Assembly: GCA_031216915.1 (NCBI GenBank)
Contig: CM062290.1
Coordinates: 252,532,581-252,596,580 of the forward strand
Direction: 5' to 3'
Source: Pictodentalium vernedei
Lineage: Eukaryota; Mollusca; Scaphopoda; Dentaliida; Dentaliidae
DNA length: 64,000 nucleotides
Position numbers and translations under genes: made by a program. Below are positions 22,796 to 32,071 of this stretch, one piece after another; within the stretch, counting starts at the first letter, position 1; each line of letters opens with the position of its first letter. The notes under the pieces are model-generated. The model did no database searches and was not told the origin of the DNA. It saw only the letters and a list, made by a program, of their open reading frames with translations.

Positions 22796-23504
22796 GTCAT
22801 TTGCATGTGTAGTTCTTTGGGGAATGACTTATCACCTTCATTTCACATATTCGTTATTCAAATATTTGAGACTGATGTGATGACTTTTCAGCAAGGAATA
22901 GATGTCTTTGGTGTCGGCGTTTTGGGAGTCGTGTGTGGCCGCGGCCATTGTCGGGGCTGGTGGGCTGCTCTTTTCCCGGCGGTGGGTGCGGGGAAGTGGC
23001 ACTTGTGATGTGACAGTTGTTGCTCCCCCGCACCCGTTGTTGGGGGGAGGGTGGCTTGTCGGTCCCGACGGTGGGCGCGGCTATGCTCGTTTCTCTAATT
23101 GTGGATATTACATGCATCTGAAGTGTGAATAATGCAGCCTTATTTTGCATTCTGGGCGTTAGTGCCACAGGACGCCAGGCTACGACGGAGTCATCGTGGG
23201 CTGTTCGGGCTCCGCGCTTGGGCTGTGTTTCCTCGCGTGCATCGATCTAGGAAGTCTAGGATAAACAGATTTTTTGTGGCTTTTAATAGATTAAATTTGG
23301 TTGATAGTTTGTAAATGTTAGATGAACGCGCGTTAATGAAGGCTCGGGTGTGGCTCCCGCGTGGATCCCGGGTGAGTCCGCTTTAATGACACCGCTAGCA
23401 GCACATTCTCTGAGGTTGCGTTTAAAAATTCTCATTTGTCAGGTGTGCGTTGAGCTCAGTTTGGTTGAAACTCTCTATCCCCTCGTCTCTCTCTCTTTCT
23501 CTCC

Positions 23505-23573
<69 letters not shown>

Positions 23574-23838
23574 TTGTATACCTCCATTTCATGTTTAAAC
23601 AATAATTTACATAGTGCAAGCAACTACCTGCAATTTTCTTCAGATTTTCTTGGGAGACAGCTTAACATGAGCTTATAGCTTACTGGTGAATCCCTCCCAT
23701 ACAACTTGTACATCAACTATGTTGAACTTCTTTTATGCATACACCTGTATTACAAGTCTCCATGAACATTATGCAATTATCATTTACCTGTATGTATTAT
23801 ATTATAATTCATGAATAAATATTGTTTGTTTAAACTAA
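21541..23838 (+). mobile_element. LINE copy L-B (CR1-like family)
   Basis: RT sequence starts abruptly at [20 protein letters not shown] and continues to the ORF end at 22795. A ~1.04-kb 3' UTR follows, containing a (TC)n run (about 23470-23572) and the family 3' end AATAAATATTGTTTGTTTAAACTA at about 23815-23838. Immediately upstream is the ORF1-like frame. The copy is therefore either an internally deleted element that still has its own 5' end, or a 5'-truncated copy inserted into another element. Confidence 0.85.
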
Positions 23839-24260
23839 GAACTACAGGGTGTAGCCTGTGCCAAAGAAAATGTAAATAGACTCACACACAACCACACGCG
23901 TAATGGCAATAGCTTATCTTCCTTTATCTTGACTTTGTCAAGTTAAGCTCACAAGACTAGGAAAGTATTAGGTCTTAAATTGGAATTTTCCAGAATTTTC
24001 AAAAATGTACTCAATGACAACTGGATGACACCAGTGACCTTGGCGCACCAATTATTTTCAACTTGTTTGGTGTTAGTCTCAAGCTGATATGATATACCAT
24101 GCATAAGATATAAGCATAACCCACTTTCCAGTATGCTCTCCCAGATTGACTTTTCAAGTTGCATAAGATAATGTTGTGGCATTTCTCATGGTTAACTAAT
24201 ATGCAATAAAATATAGTGTTCCCCTGGTTTCCCATGAAAATGTGTGGTACAGGGCAGATA
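22796..24260. other. LINE 3' UTR and flanking non-coding DNA
   Basis: 22796-23838 is the L-B 3' UTR, with a GC-rich part (22920-23240) and a (TC)n microsatellite at about 23480-23572. No exon or recognised element was found at 23840-24260. Confidence 0.6.
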
Positions 24261-24261
24261 A

Positions 24262-24452
24262 AAAACTAGTGATGAACTGATAGTCGGAATCAGAACCACC
24301 TGGTTATGGGGCATCAGCTGATTATGACAACTGGCAGTCAAAAACATGCAGTTTCTGATTATTGTCTTTTTAACACAGACTATTAAACATCTCTGATATC
24401 TGGCCATTTGAATGAAGTTTGTCCATCAAAAAACGTGTTATGCAGAGCAGAA
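24262..24452. repeat. Dispersed repeat shared with 29341-29525
   Basis: GATGAACTGATA, TCATCAGC(T/C)GATTATGACAAC, CTCTGATATCTGGCCATTT and the surrounding sequence recur, diverged, at 29341-29525 in the same order and orientation. There is no coding content. Confidence 0.65.
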
Positions 24453-24585
24453 TATCTAAGAATCTTCAGTGCTGAGATATTACAGGATTTACCGTCTGCA
24501 ATCAGTACAAGATCGCCCCATTTCCTGGCTGATTGAGGTAACTGGCCTTCAATCATCATGATGTAGAACGTTACACTGAGTACAT

Positions 24586-24952
24586 ATTTATTTATTTATT
24601 GGTGTTTTTAAGGTCACATCTTTCTGCACAATGGCTAATCATGACCATGGTAGTTTTACGGGTGGAGGAAGCCAGAGTACCCGGAGAGAACCACCGAGCA
24701 ACGGCGAGCAACTGTCGGTTCCCCAACATACTAACTGCACACAAGCAGGGTTAGCATTGGTTGAAGACAAGTGCACCATCGACGTTCAGTACGCCTTAGT
24801 ACACAGCGCCACCGTGCCCCCACGTGGGCAATGGGGTAAAGTGCCTTACCCAAGGACACAACGCGGTTTGCCGCAGGTGGGGTTCGAACCGATGACCTCT
24901 CGGCTTACAGCCTGCACCTCTACCCACTGAGCCACCGCACCCCCCCCCCCCC
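24586..24952 (-). mobile_element. tRNA-derived SINE, copy D
   Basis: Minus strand: the head is GCGGTGGCTCAGTGGGTAG (A box) at about 24938, the B box GGTTCGAACC is at 24881-24890, and the core CCTTGGGTAAGGCAC is at about 24855. The 3' region is GATTAGCCATTGTGCAGAAA and the tail AATAAATAAATAAA. It is bounded by the direct repeat ACTGAGTACAT at 24575-24585 and 24953-24963. RNA polymerase III boxes are intact. The 99-residue plus-strand frame is not a gene. Confidence 0.9.
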
Positions 24953-24963
24953 ACTGAGTACAT

Positions 24964-25326
24964 ATTTATTTATTTATTTTATTGGTGTTTAAGGTCACAT
25001 ATTTCTGCACAATGGCTAACCATGACCGTGACAGTTTTATGGGTGGAGGAATCCGAAGTACCCGGAGAGAACCACCGAGCAACGGCGAGCAACTGTCAGC
25101 TCCCCAACATGCCAACTCCACACAAGCAGGGTTAGCATTGGTTGAAGACAGGTGCACCATCGACGTGCAGTACGCCTTAGTACACAACGTCGCCGTGCCC
25201 CCACGTGGGAAATGGGGGTGAAGTGTCTTGCCCAAGGACACAACGCGGTTGCCGCAGGTGGGATTCGAACCGAGGACCTCTCGGCTTGCAGCCTGCACCT
25301 CTACCAACTAAGCCACCGCGCCCCCG
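24964..25326 (-). mobile_element. tRNA-derived SINE, copy E, adjacent to D
   Basis: Same structure and orientation as D, with a B-box-like GGTTCGAATCC at about 25261. Upstream is the shared ACTGAGTACAT (24953-24963). Downstream at 25327-25336 is CTGACTACAT, a one-base variant of the same target. D and E are therefore stacked in a single target site. Confidence 0.9.
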
Positions 25327-25548
25327 CTGACTACATAACGTTAACGAATAAATACAATGTGTTCAGCCGGTAATCTGCATCATTTCATGATGCAGGCATC
25401 ACAACACAATAATAGATTAAAAGTGGAGAAAAAAACTCAAAAACACTCTTTTTTCAGTGACAGACGATTGTTATGCAACATGCATGTCGCATGACTGTCA
25501 CAGCCACGCTTTCAGTTTGTCAAGTTCATTTTTTTAATTCAGTTACTT

Positions 25549-25626
25549 CCCTTGATGTTTCTCTCCAATGTTGACTGCAGGGTACATTAAACATTGGAGA
25601 AACACATCAGGGAGGTAAGAAGTTGA
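25549..25626. repeat. Short fold-back element
   Basis: The left arm AGTTACTTCCCTTGATGTTT with CTCTCCAATGTT pairs with the right arm AACATTGGAGAAACACATCA with GGGAGGTAAG, around a ~17-nt centre. It is probably a tiny MITE. Its boundaries are uncertain. Confidence 0.55.
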
Positions 25627-25876
25627 AACATGAACATTAAATTCTGACATGTTGCTGGCCATTTGGTCTGTAAACCATGCATGGACACAAGTTCAGACAT
25701 CAACATCAAAGTTATTATTCAATTAAGACACAAAGGATGAGTGCTCAGTATATTTTCTGGTTAATGAGTGTATTGCATTCTTACACAAAAAGTGTATTAA
25801 CACTATTTACCAGAATAACACAATGTTCAGAAGAGAACATCATGTGATGATATCTTTAATAACGATCTCCCCCAGC

Positions 25877-25907
<31 letters not shown>

Positions 25908-25951
25908 CCCCAAATACTATTTTTGCTAATACTGCCCAGCACTAAACATGC

Positions 25952-26018
25952 ATACTACTGAGTAAGTCAGTGGTTATATATACATAAACGATATAACCAC
26001 TGACTTACTCAGTAGTAT
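25952..26018. repeat. Perfect 28-bp inverted duplication at the LINE 5' junction
   Basis: Positions 25952-25979 are the exact reverse complement of 25991-26018, separated by 11 nt. The right arm is LINE coding sequence (DITTDLLSS). The left arm is an inverted copy of it and overlaps the end of the target-site duplication. Confidence 0.95.
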
Positions 26019-27419
26019 TCGCCTCTTCGCAGATGATACGTCCTTATATCTAGTTATTGAAAACCCAGAGCAAGCCGCGGATATAATCAATAACGATTTG
26101 GCTTCAATCGAACACTGGGCCAAAACATGGTTGGTCGAGTTCAATCCCAATAAAACAGAAAGTATGTGTATATCACATAAAAGCAATCCCAACTCTCACC
26201 CACCCTTATATTTAAGTGGCACACAGGTATCTGAAGTTTCTGACCACAAACACTTAGGACCCATACTAAATAATACATGTACATGGACCAACCACATTGA
26301 CCATATTTGCGCCAAATCCTGGTCTCGCATTGACATGTTGAGAATGCATAAATTTAACCTTGATCGCTGTGTCCTGGAAAAAATATATTTTGCCTTTATT
26401 AGGCCTCTTCTCGAATACGCGGACACTGTCTGGGATAATTGTTCTGTGACAAATGTCACAGAACTCGAAAAAATACAAATTGCAGCAGCAAGAATCATCA
26501 CCGGAGTAACAGTTAGTGCCAGTAAGTCCTTGTTATATTCGGAAACACGGTGGGAATCCCTGCAAGAAAGACGCCGTAAACATAAACTAATTCAGTTCTT
26601 CAAAATGTATCACCATATGTCACCCCCATATATTTCCAACAAAGTCCATCCACTTATCTCCTCGACGAACTCATCACATAGTCTCCGATCCAGTCAAAAC
26701 CATCGAGTACCTTTCTGCCGAACGCAACTGTATCAGTCTTCTTTTATCCCCAGCGTTACTGACCAATGGATCCCCGTGGGAACCCCGGGAAGTAAGCAGC
26801 ACTTGTTTACTGTGGTAAACCAGTTCCGCTTTACTAGTAAAATAGGACCCAGTCACCAATGCTTGGGGTGAAAGTCCTCTAAAATGGGCAACATGTTGAT
26901 CAATGATTGACTAAACTTGACTTCATCTCCATGTTGTGTCACGATTAGCCATGGTGCATAAATATGTGACGTTAACCACCAATAAACAATAAACAAACTG
27001 ACCAATGGAATAAAGTACCGTTACCTGTCCGGGAGACCTCATCACTGATTAACTTTAAAACGTTTCTCAGTAATGGTAAACAAAGACCACCAAAGTTCTA
27101 TAGTAATGCTAAATCACGTAGGGCTCAAATATACCACTGCAGACTGCAGACGCATTGTAGTAGTCTCAATTCCCACCTTTTCGACAATCACTTATCATCC
27201 AGTCCCTTCTGCCAGTGTGGTGAACGTGAAACTACTGATCACTTCTTCCTCTATTGTCCTTTGTTTTCTAAAGCCCGTAATTACACGATTAATTTACTCC
27301 CGTACGTAGCCGACACACCCATGCTTCTGTTTGGCTCTGAATTCTTGAATAACGATGACAACCGTCTAATTTTTGAAGTGGTACATGACTTCATTTTGTC
27401 AAGCAAGCGTTTCGAATAA
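25982..27419 (+). pseudogene. LINE reverse transcriptase C-terminal half (L-D), split by a SINE
   Basis: The frame starts at [20 protein letters not shown] (RT motif C, FADD intact). It continues SLYLVIENPEQAADIINNDL, WAKTWLVEFNPNKTESM, KHLGPILNN and RIITGVTVSASKS, up to VTDQW at 26768. After the SINE it resumes as QWNKVPLPVRE and includes RAQIYHCRLQTHCSSLN, CQCGERETTDHFFLYCP and FILSSKRFE before TAA at 27417-27419. No stop or frameshift was found outside the SINE. At the codon where L-B and L-C have UGA, this copy has TGG. Confidence 0.85.
26771..26997 (+). mobile_element. SINE of a second type nested in LINE L-D
   Basis: The insertion is flanked by the 12-bp duplication CTGACCAATGGA (26759-26770 and 26998-27009). 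It ends CACCAATAAACAATAAACAAA, and its last ~60 bp (GATTAGCCATGGTGCATAAATATGTGACGTTAACCACC) match the 3' part of the tRNA-SINE family A-E. The first ~150 bp are different and have no clear A/B box. Two SINE types therefore share one 3' tail, as expected if both borrow the same LINE machinery. Confidence 0.85.
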
Positions 27420-28255
27420 GTCGAAACTCAACACTGCGCCCCGACCACTGTTCCTTGTGAAAAGTCAGTACTGAAATCGCGACTGTTCAGAGCATCAAAC
27501 AAGTTTTGTTTAGCTGGCATAATAGGACCCATTGACCAATGTTTGTTGTGGAATTCCCTCCCATGTCTTTTAACTCCTAACACCTCGAGGTCTACTTACA
27601 CCCGACTTGTAACTAAGTGAACGAGAAGTTATCATGTTATGTCCTCGACTCATCGTGAGCTGTTATTGGAAGCCTGAGCGTGACTTTGATGCATGCTTTT
27701 TGCATCCGCTTAACGGTGATAATCTCTATCTATCATGTATTCAAGCTGATATCGCCATATTAGTTACTTTTTCACTTCTTCATCTCTCAGTTTGTAAGTT
27801 CTCTTCTCAACTCTTCTTCCTTTCCTTTCATGTCACCTTGGAGTTTAAACAATCTCACACGGCATTGCCTGGCGGTCGAAGCGCCTTCCTCTACTCTGTA
27901 TCTGTTATCATGTGAAGCTTATCTCACTTGATCTCCAATTGTAGTATGTAAATTGTAACGTAAGTTACAATCGAGGAGGGGGTGGGCTCGGCTTTCATGT
28001 GATGACGTGTGGGTTCTTCCGCTGACCTGAACCACCTACAGGAGTACGTTATATGATGATAGGGAGACGACTTAGATGAGCTTTAGCTTTCTGTCGAATC
28101 CCTCTTTTACATAGTATTCTGCTTATTCTGCTTTCCTTGCCATGTGTATACTCTTGTAACTAGTGTTGTTCATATTCTTTGTTATACATATGTTATTGTG
28201 AAATGTACACACATGTTAATTACTGAATAAATATTGTTTAAACTAAACATGCATA

Positions 28256-29002
28256 TTCTGAGAACTTAGGTGTTATTAAGCTTTCGTAATTTGTGATTTA
28301 TCAACGAAATGCAATAGTATAACAGGCACTAAGAGATTTTTTCTGTGTCCTATACCAGACATCTGAATCGGCAGAATTGGAGGAAAAATAATTGGTAATC
28401 GGTTCATAGCAAGTTTTGGTAATCGGTTCAACACTATTAAAAACTAAATGCATCACAACACGAATACCCCCACAGGATAGCATGATTAAATGGTTCACTG
28501 TTTCTCTTATGTTTTCGAGTCATAACCAAAATTCAAAGTCGTTAGCTCCAAGAAAAAATCATCGGACTAGAATTACACTCAAATTCGATTTTGTAGGTAC
28601 ACATCATGTGTAACCATAACAAAGCCACATACCAGAAATCAGCCAATCATTTGTACACCTAGCGAAAAGTCTGGAAAACTGATTCCCCCGAGTTTTCACA
28701 CCATACTCCGAGTTCAATGGTCAATCAATCAATGAACTCGATTTTTAAGTACTCATAGCAATGCCACATACCATAAATCGGCCAATTATCTCAATGTAAG
28801 CAGATGAATGGTGAACAAAAAGTTTAGAAAACTTATCAGAGTGATGGATGGACAAGGGTAACACTAAATGCCCCCGGCCATTTCATGGTGGGGCATAAAA
28901 ATTTGTTCAATTGTTTATACCAATGCTACATATTTTAGGGAACTAGTACCTCAGGCACTACTTGCGGATCCTTTTATACCAGTAAAGTAGAACATGTTTA
29001 CC
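28256..29002. other. No gene recognised (possible 3' flank of the TCTP-like gene)
   Basis: There are only weak repeat echoes here, such as TAATCGGTTCA at about 28394 and 28422 and a GTGATGGATGGACAAGG stretch at about 28841. On the minus strand this would be downstream of the TCTP last exon, so 3' UTR could lie here. No polyadenylation signal was confidently assigned. Confidence 0.4.
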
Positions 29003-29163
29003 TCAGTAGACAAGCACTGCTCCACTTCCTGGAGTTTGGACTGTGAGAGCTATACTTACAATTTTCTCCTTTATTAGACCATATTTGAAAAAATAACATT
29101 CCGATGATAGAGCATCAATACTTTTCACCAGGACAATATGACCTTCAGTGTTCATTGATTCAC
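29003..29163 (-). CDS. tpt1-like: TCTP-like gene, exon 5 (C-terminal)
   Basis: On the minus strand a clean acceptor (TTGTTTCTTTACAG) precedes GT GAA TCA ATG AAC, which translates as GESMNTEGHIVLV..ECYFFKYGLIKEK. TCTP family proteins end in the pattern GESMNPDGxVxL..FFKDGLxxEKC, so the match is in both content and position. The first codon (Gly) is completed by the single G that ends the exon at 43149. The frame could run on for 18 extra residues to a TGA at 29003-29005. Alternatively, it could splice at ATT|GTAAGT (29060/29059), a perfect donor. The usual YREDG segment is replaced, so this is a diverged TCTP or paralogue. TCTP is a cytosolic, calcium- and tubulin-binding growth/survival protein. 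Upstream exons 1-3 were not found. Confidence 0.7.
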
Positions 29164-29340
29164 CTGTAAAGAAACAACTACAAATATGATACACAAGTCT
29201 GAAAACAAGTAGTTTGTAATTGCCATTGACAGGCACAACTTGCAAGATTGACATGAACCATTCACCATATCAAACTTGAAGCAGAGATGCAGGGGGTATT
29301 TTGAATTTGGAGGGGGGGGGGGGGGGCAGAAAATTCATTA

Positions 29341-29525
29341 GAGATGAACTGATAATCAAAATCAGCAAACGGAACCGGCCAATTTTGGGTCATCGGCCGA
29401 TTATGACAACCGGCAGTTTCCAATTATTCTATGTTTAACACAATCTATCAAAAATCTCTTTGATATCTGGCCATTTCAATAAAGATTGCCCATTGAAAAC
29501 TTTTAAATCACCGACTGGTAAAATA
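29341..29525. repeat. Dispersed repeat, second copy (see 24262)
   Basis: It shares GATGAACTGATA, CATCGGCCGATTATGACAAC and TGATATCTGGCCATTTCAAT with 24262-24452 in the same order. A poly-G run lies just upstream (about 29311-29327). Confidence 0.65.
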
Positions 29526-29559
29526 TCTTGATTTTTCCTATCAAACATTACATAAAACC

Positions 29560-30480
29560 AATGTATGAAGTTTCATAAATGTGGGTTGAACCATAGTCAA
29601 GTTATCATCTGGAAACAATTGTTTACAATTTACTTTGTTCAAGGTCACTGTGACCTTGACCTTTGACATAGAGAGTCCAAAATAAATAAGGTTCTTCCTC
29701 TCGTCGATGCCAACATACCTATGAAACTTCATGAACGTGAGACAAACCATTATCAAGTTATCGTTCGGAAACCAATTGTTTACGGATTTATTATGTTGAA
29801 GGCCATTGTGACCTTGTCCTTTCACCTAGCAAGTCCAAAATAAATAGAGTTTTTTCCTCTCACTGATGCTAACCTACCTATGAAGTTTCATGAACGTGTG
29901 TCAAGCCATTATCAAGTTATCATACGGAAACCAATTGTTTTGATTTACTATGTTCAGGGTCACTGTGACCTTGATCTTTGACCTAGCGAGTTCAAAATAA
30001 ATCGGGTTCTTCCTCTCACGAAGGCCAACCTATACATGAAGTTTCATGAATGTGAATTCAATCATAGTCAAGTTGTCATCCGGAAACCAATTGTTTATGA
30101 TTTAGTATGTTCAAGGTCACTTTGACCTTCACCTTTGACGTAGTGAGTCCAAAATAAAAAGGGTTCTTCCTCTCACCGACGCCAGCCAACCTAAGAAGGT
30201 TTATGAACGTGGTCCGAACCATTATCAAGTTATCGTCCGGAAACCAACTGTTTACGCCCAGCCGCCCGCCAGCCATTCATCAAACTATAAGTCGAGTTCG
30301 ATTTCGTCACAACTTGACTAAAAACCCAAATGCCCCTATATAACCACTACTCAAGTGAAATTTCAATACAATGTGGCCAGTGGTTTGGGAGATAAAGACC
30401 CAAATACCACCTTCACGATAGACGATGGACAAAAGGTGATCAGAATAGCTCACCCTGACTTTCAGTCAGTTGAGCTAAAA
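29560..30480. repeat. ~157-bp tandem array with terminal palindrome
   Basis: Five units each contain GTCACTGTGACCTTGACCTT, GAGTCCAAAATAAATA, GTTCTTCCTCTCAC, ATGAAGTTTCATGAACGTG, ATTATCAAGTTATC and GGAAACCAATTGTTTA. The GTGACCTTGACC landmark lies near 29650, 29808, 29966 and 30122. The right-hand part (30290-30480) matches 54490-54651 closely (GTGGCCAGTGGTTTGGGAGA.. to ..AATAGCTCACCCTGACTTTC). It ends in the palindrome AGCTCACCCTGACTTTCAGT..GAGCTAAAA. The array is non-coding. Confidence 0.8.
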
Positions 30481-30665
30481 AACGCCTGCATGTAATTTTA
30501 CAAAGCCTGAAGGACAGAAGATCTAGTTTGTGTGGCTTAAACACGCATCTATATATTTTTTACTGGCCAGTAAGCGCAGTTGCTACAAAATTTAAGTGTG
30601 TGTAAGGGCCCTTAAGAATTTAAAAAATGTTTTAAAATATTTTTAACGGACATTTACTTCCTTAA

Positions 30666-30895
30666 CCCTTTGAACCCTAGCGCTCCTTTTCCATCCATGA
30701 ACATGATACGCCATGATGTTATTAAATAGGATGGCTGTTCAGTGAACATGTGAGGTAGACCAATCAATATTTTCAACGTGCAGCCCAGAGGCTGTACGTT
30801 GAATATATTGATCGGTCTACCTGAAATAATGAATGCAGTCTCTTCTAATTGTTGCCATTAAACTGGCATGGAAGATACCACCAGAGTTCAAAGGG
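30666..30895. mobile_element. piggyBac-like MITE 2 (TTAA target)
   Basis: The element starts CCCTTTGAACCCT and ends AGAGTTCAAAGGG (12 of 13 inverted). It is bounded by TTAA at 30662-30665 and 30896-30899. Internally, GTAGACCAATCAATATTTTC..ACG and CGT..GAATATATTGATCGGTCTAC form a long imperfect stem (about 30754-30820). It is non-coding. It lies inside the TCTP intron, close to exon 5. Confidence 0.85.
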
Positions 30896-32071
30896 TTAAA
30901 ATGGATTTTAATGGGATTTTAAAAGAAAAAAAACAAAACTTGATGTCCTTACATTTTTTCCTACGAGAGTTAATGGATTTCTTAACAGGGTTTTAATGTT
31001 TTTCACCATTTTAATGGTAATTTATTTAATTTATTTAAATTTTATTGATTTGGGCACGGCTCATTAACCATAACTGTGCCATCCTTACTACCCTCCTTGA
31101 TTTTCGTCTTTTTTCGACCATTATCCCTCCCCCCCCCCCCCCCCCCCATCTCTCTCTATCCACTCTATCCTTCTCTCTCTATTTCATGCTTGAACCCTGT
31201 GACTTACTTCTCGCCCGTCTCTCTCATCTTCCAACCCAAGGAGAGTGAATTCGTAGGGATTGGTCACACTTGTTTGCCCCCGATTAGCGACCAGTCACTT
31301 CTTGTAAGCACGTAATTCCCTTCTTCATGCGCCTTAGAAACCACATGATTTTTATCTTTCTTCGAAGATAGGTTGTGTTGCCCAATTTCCATGGGTTGTG
31401 TTGCCCAACAGCTCCCATACATATGTGGGTGTATATGTGTATGTGTGTGTATGTATGTATGTGTTTATACGTATATATGTATACGTACGTATATGTATGC
31501 ATGTATATGTGTTATGTATGTATATATACGTGGTTGCTAGGGGGCCTACCACCTCTTAATGACTCGTGCCCATGAGCCCATCATGCATATGGGTTACAAG
31601 AAAGTTTGGAGGTGAGCTTGTTTCGGCTAATCCTGAGATGCCCCTTCGAATATGAATGATATGAACCACCATCATTTGCTGTTGTGGCTGGAGTCCATAG
31701 TAAGCTGATGCTACCGAACATAATGCAAAATGCGTCGTTTGGGTCGTGTTTACATCCTAAAAGTGACAGGTATACTGCACTGATGCTAAACGGTTGCCGG
31801 GCCTTACACCCAAAAGTAGTGATGCCAATAAATAGCATCCTATTTGTTTTTATAATATGTTCAGTTTTATCAGTTCTCACTCAATACACTTCTATTTCTT
31901 CCTGTCTCTCTCACATAGCGCCTTTTCACTGTCAACAGAAGTCTCCAGAAGCCTCATGTGTACCGAAGCAAACAGAGGTGTCACCATGGCCGTCGGGTGA
32001 TGTGGTTGATGTCAACAGTGTACCATGTGATCCACTCCTATTGATGATTATTATAGTTTCGGTCTTCTGTA

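Larger units (their letters stand above)
25955..28241 (+). mobile_element. LINE copy L-D (CR1-like family) with target-site duplication
   Basis: The copy is flanked by the 14-bp direct repeat ACTAAACATGCATA (25941-25954 and 28242-28255). The 5' end is truncated at the RT IND box and carries a 28-bp inverted duplication. The coding part is uninterrupted except for a nested SINE (26771-26997), so this is the best-preserved copy of the family. The 3' UTR (27420-28241) ends with the family signature AATAAATATTGTTTAAACTA, and the final ACTAA is shared with the target duplication. Confidence 0.9.

Noticed and set aside
24860-24945. Functional tRNA gene on the minus strand
   Set aside because: A and B boxes are present, but there is no complete cloverleaf, and the sequence is the head of a multicopy SINE with body, tail and target duplications.
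24631-25221. Similar ~100-residue plus-strand frames at 566, 24631 and 24982 that look like a conserved protein family
   Set aside because: They are antisense translations of the same tRNA-derived SINE; the similarity is explained by the repeat and the frames break at unrelated places.
31027-31040. TAATTTATTTAAAT as a mere AT-rich coincidence rather than a target duplication
   Set aside because: Kept as a target duplication because its partner begins exactly at the family 3' end; the doubt is stated in the L-C entry.
31284-31575. Frames rich in Tyr/Ile/His/Thr on both strands
   Set aside because: Produced by the (TATG)n-like microsatellite in the L-C 5' region.
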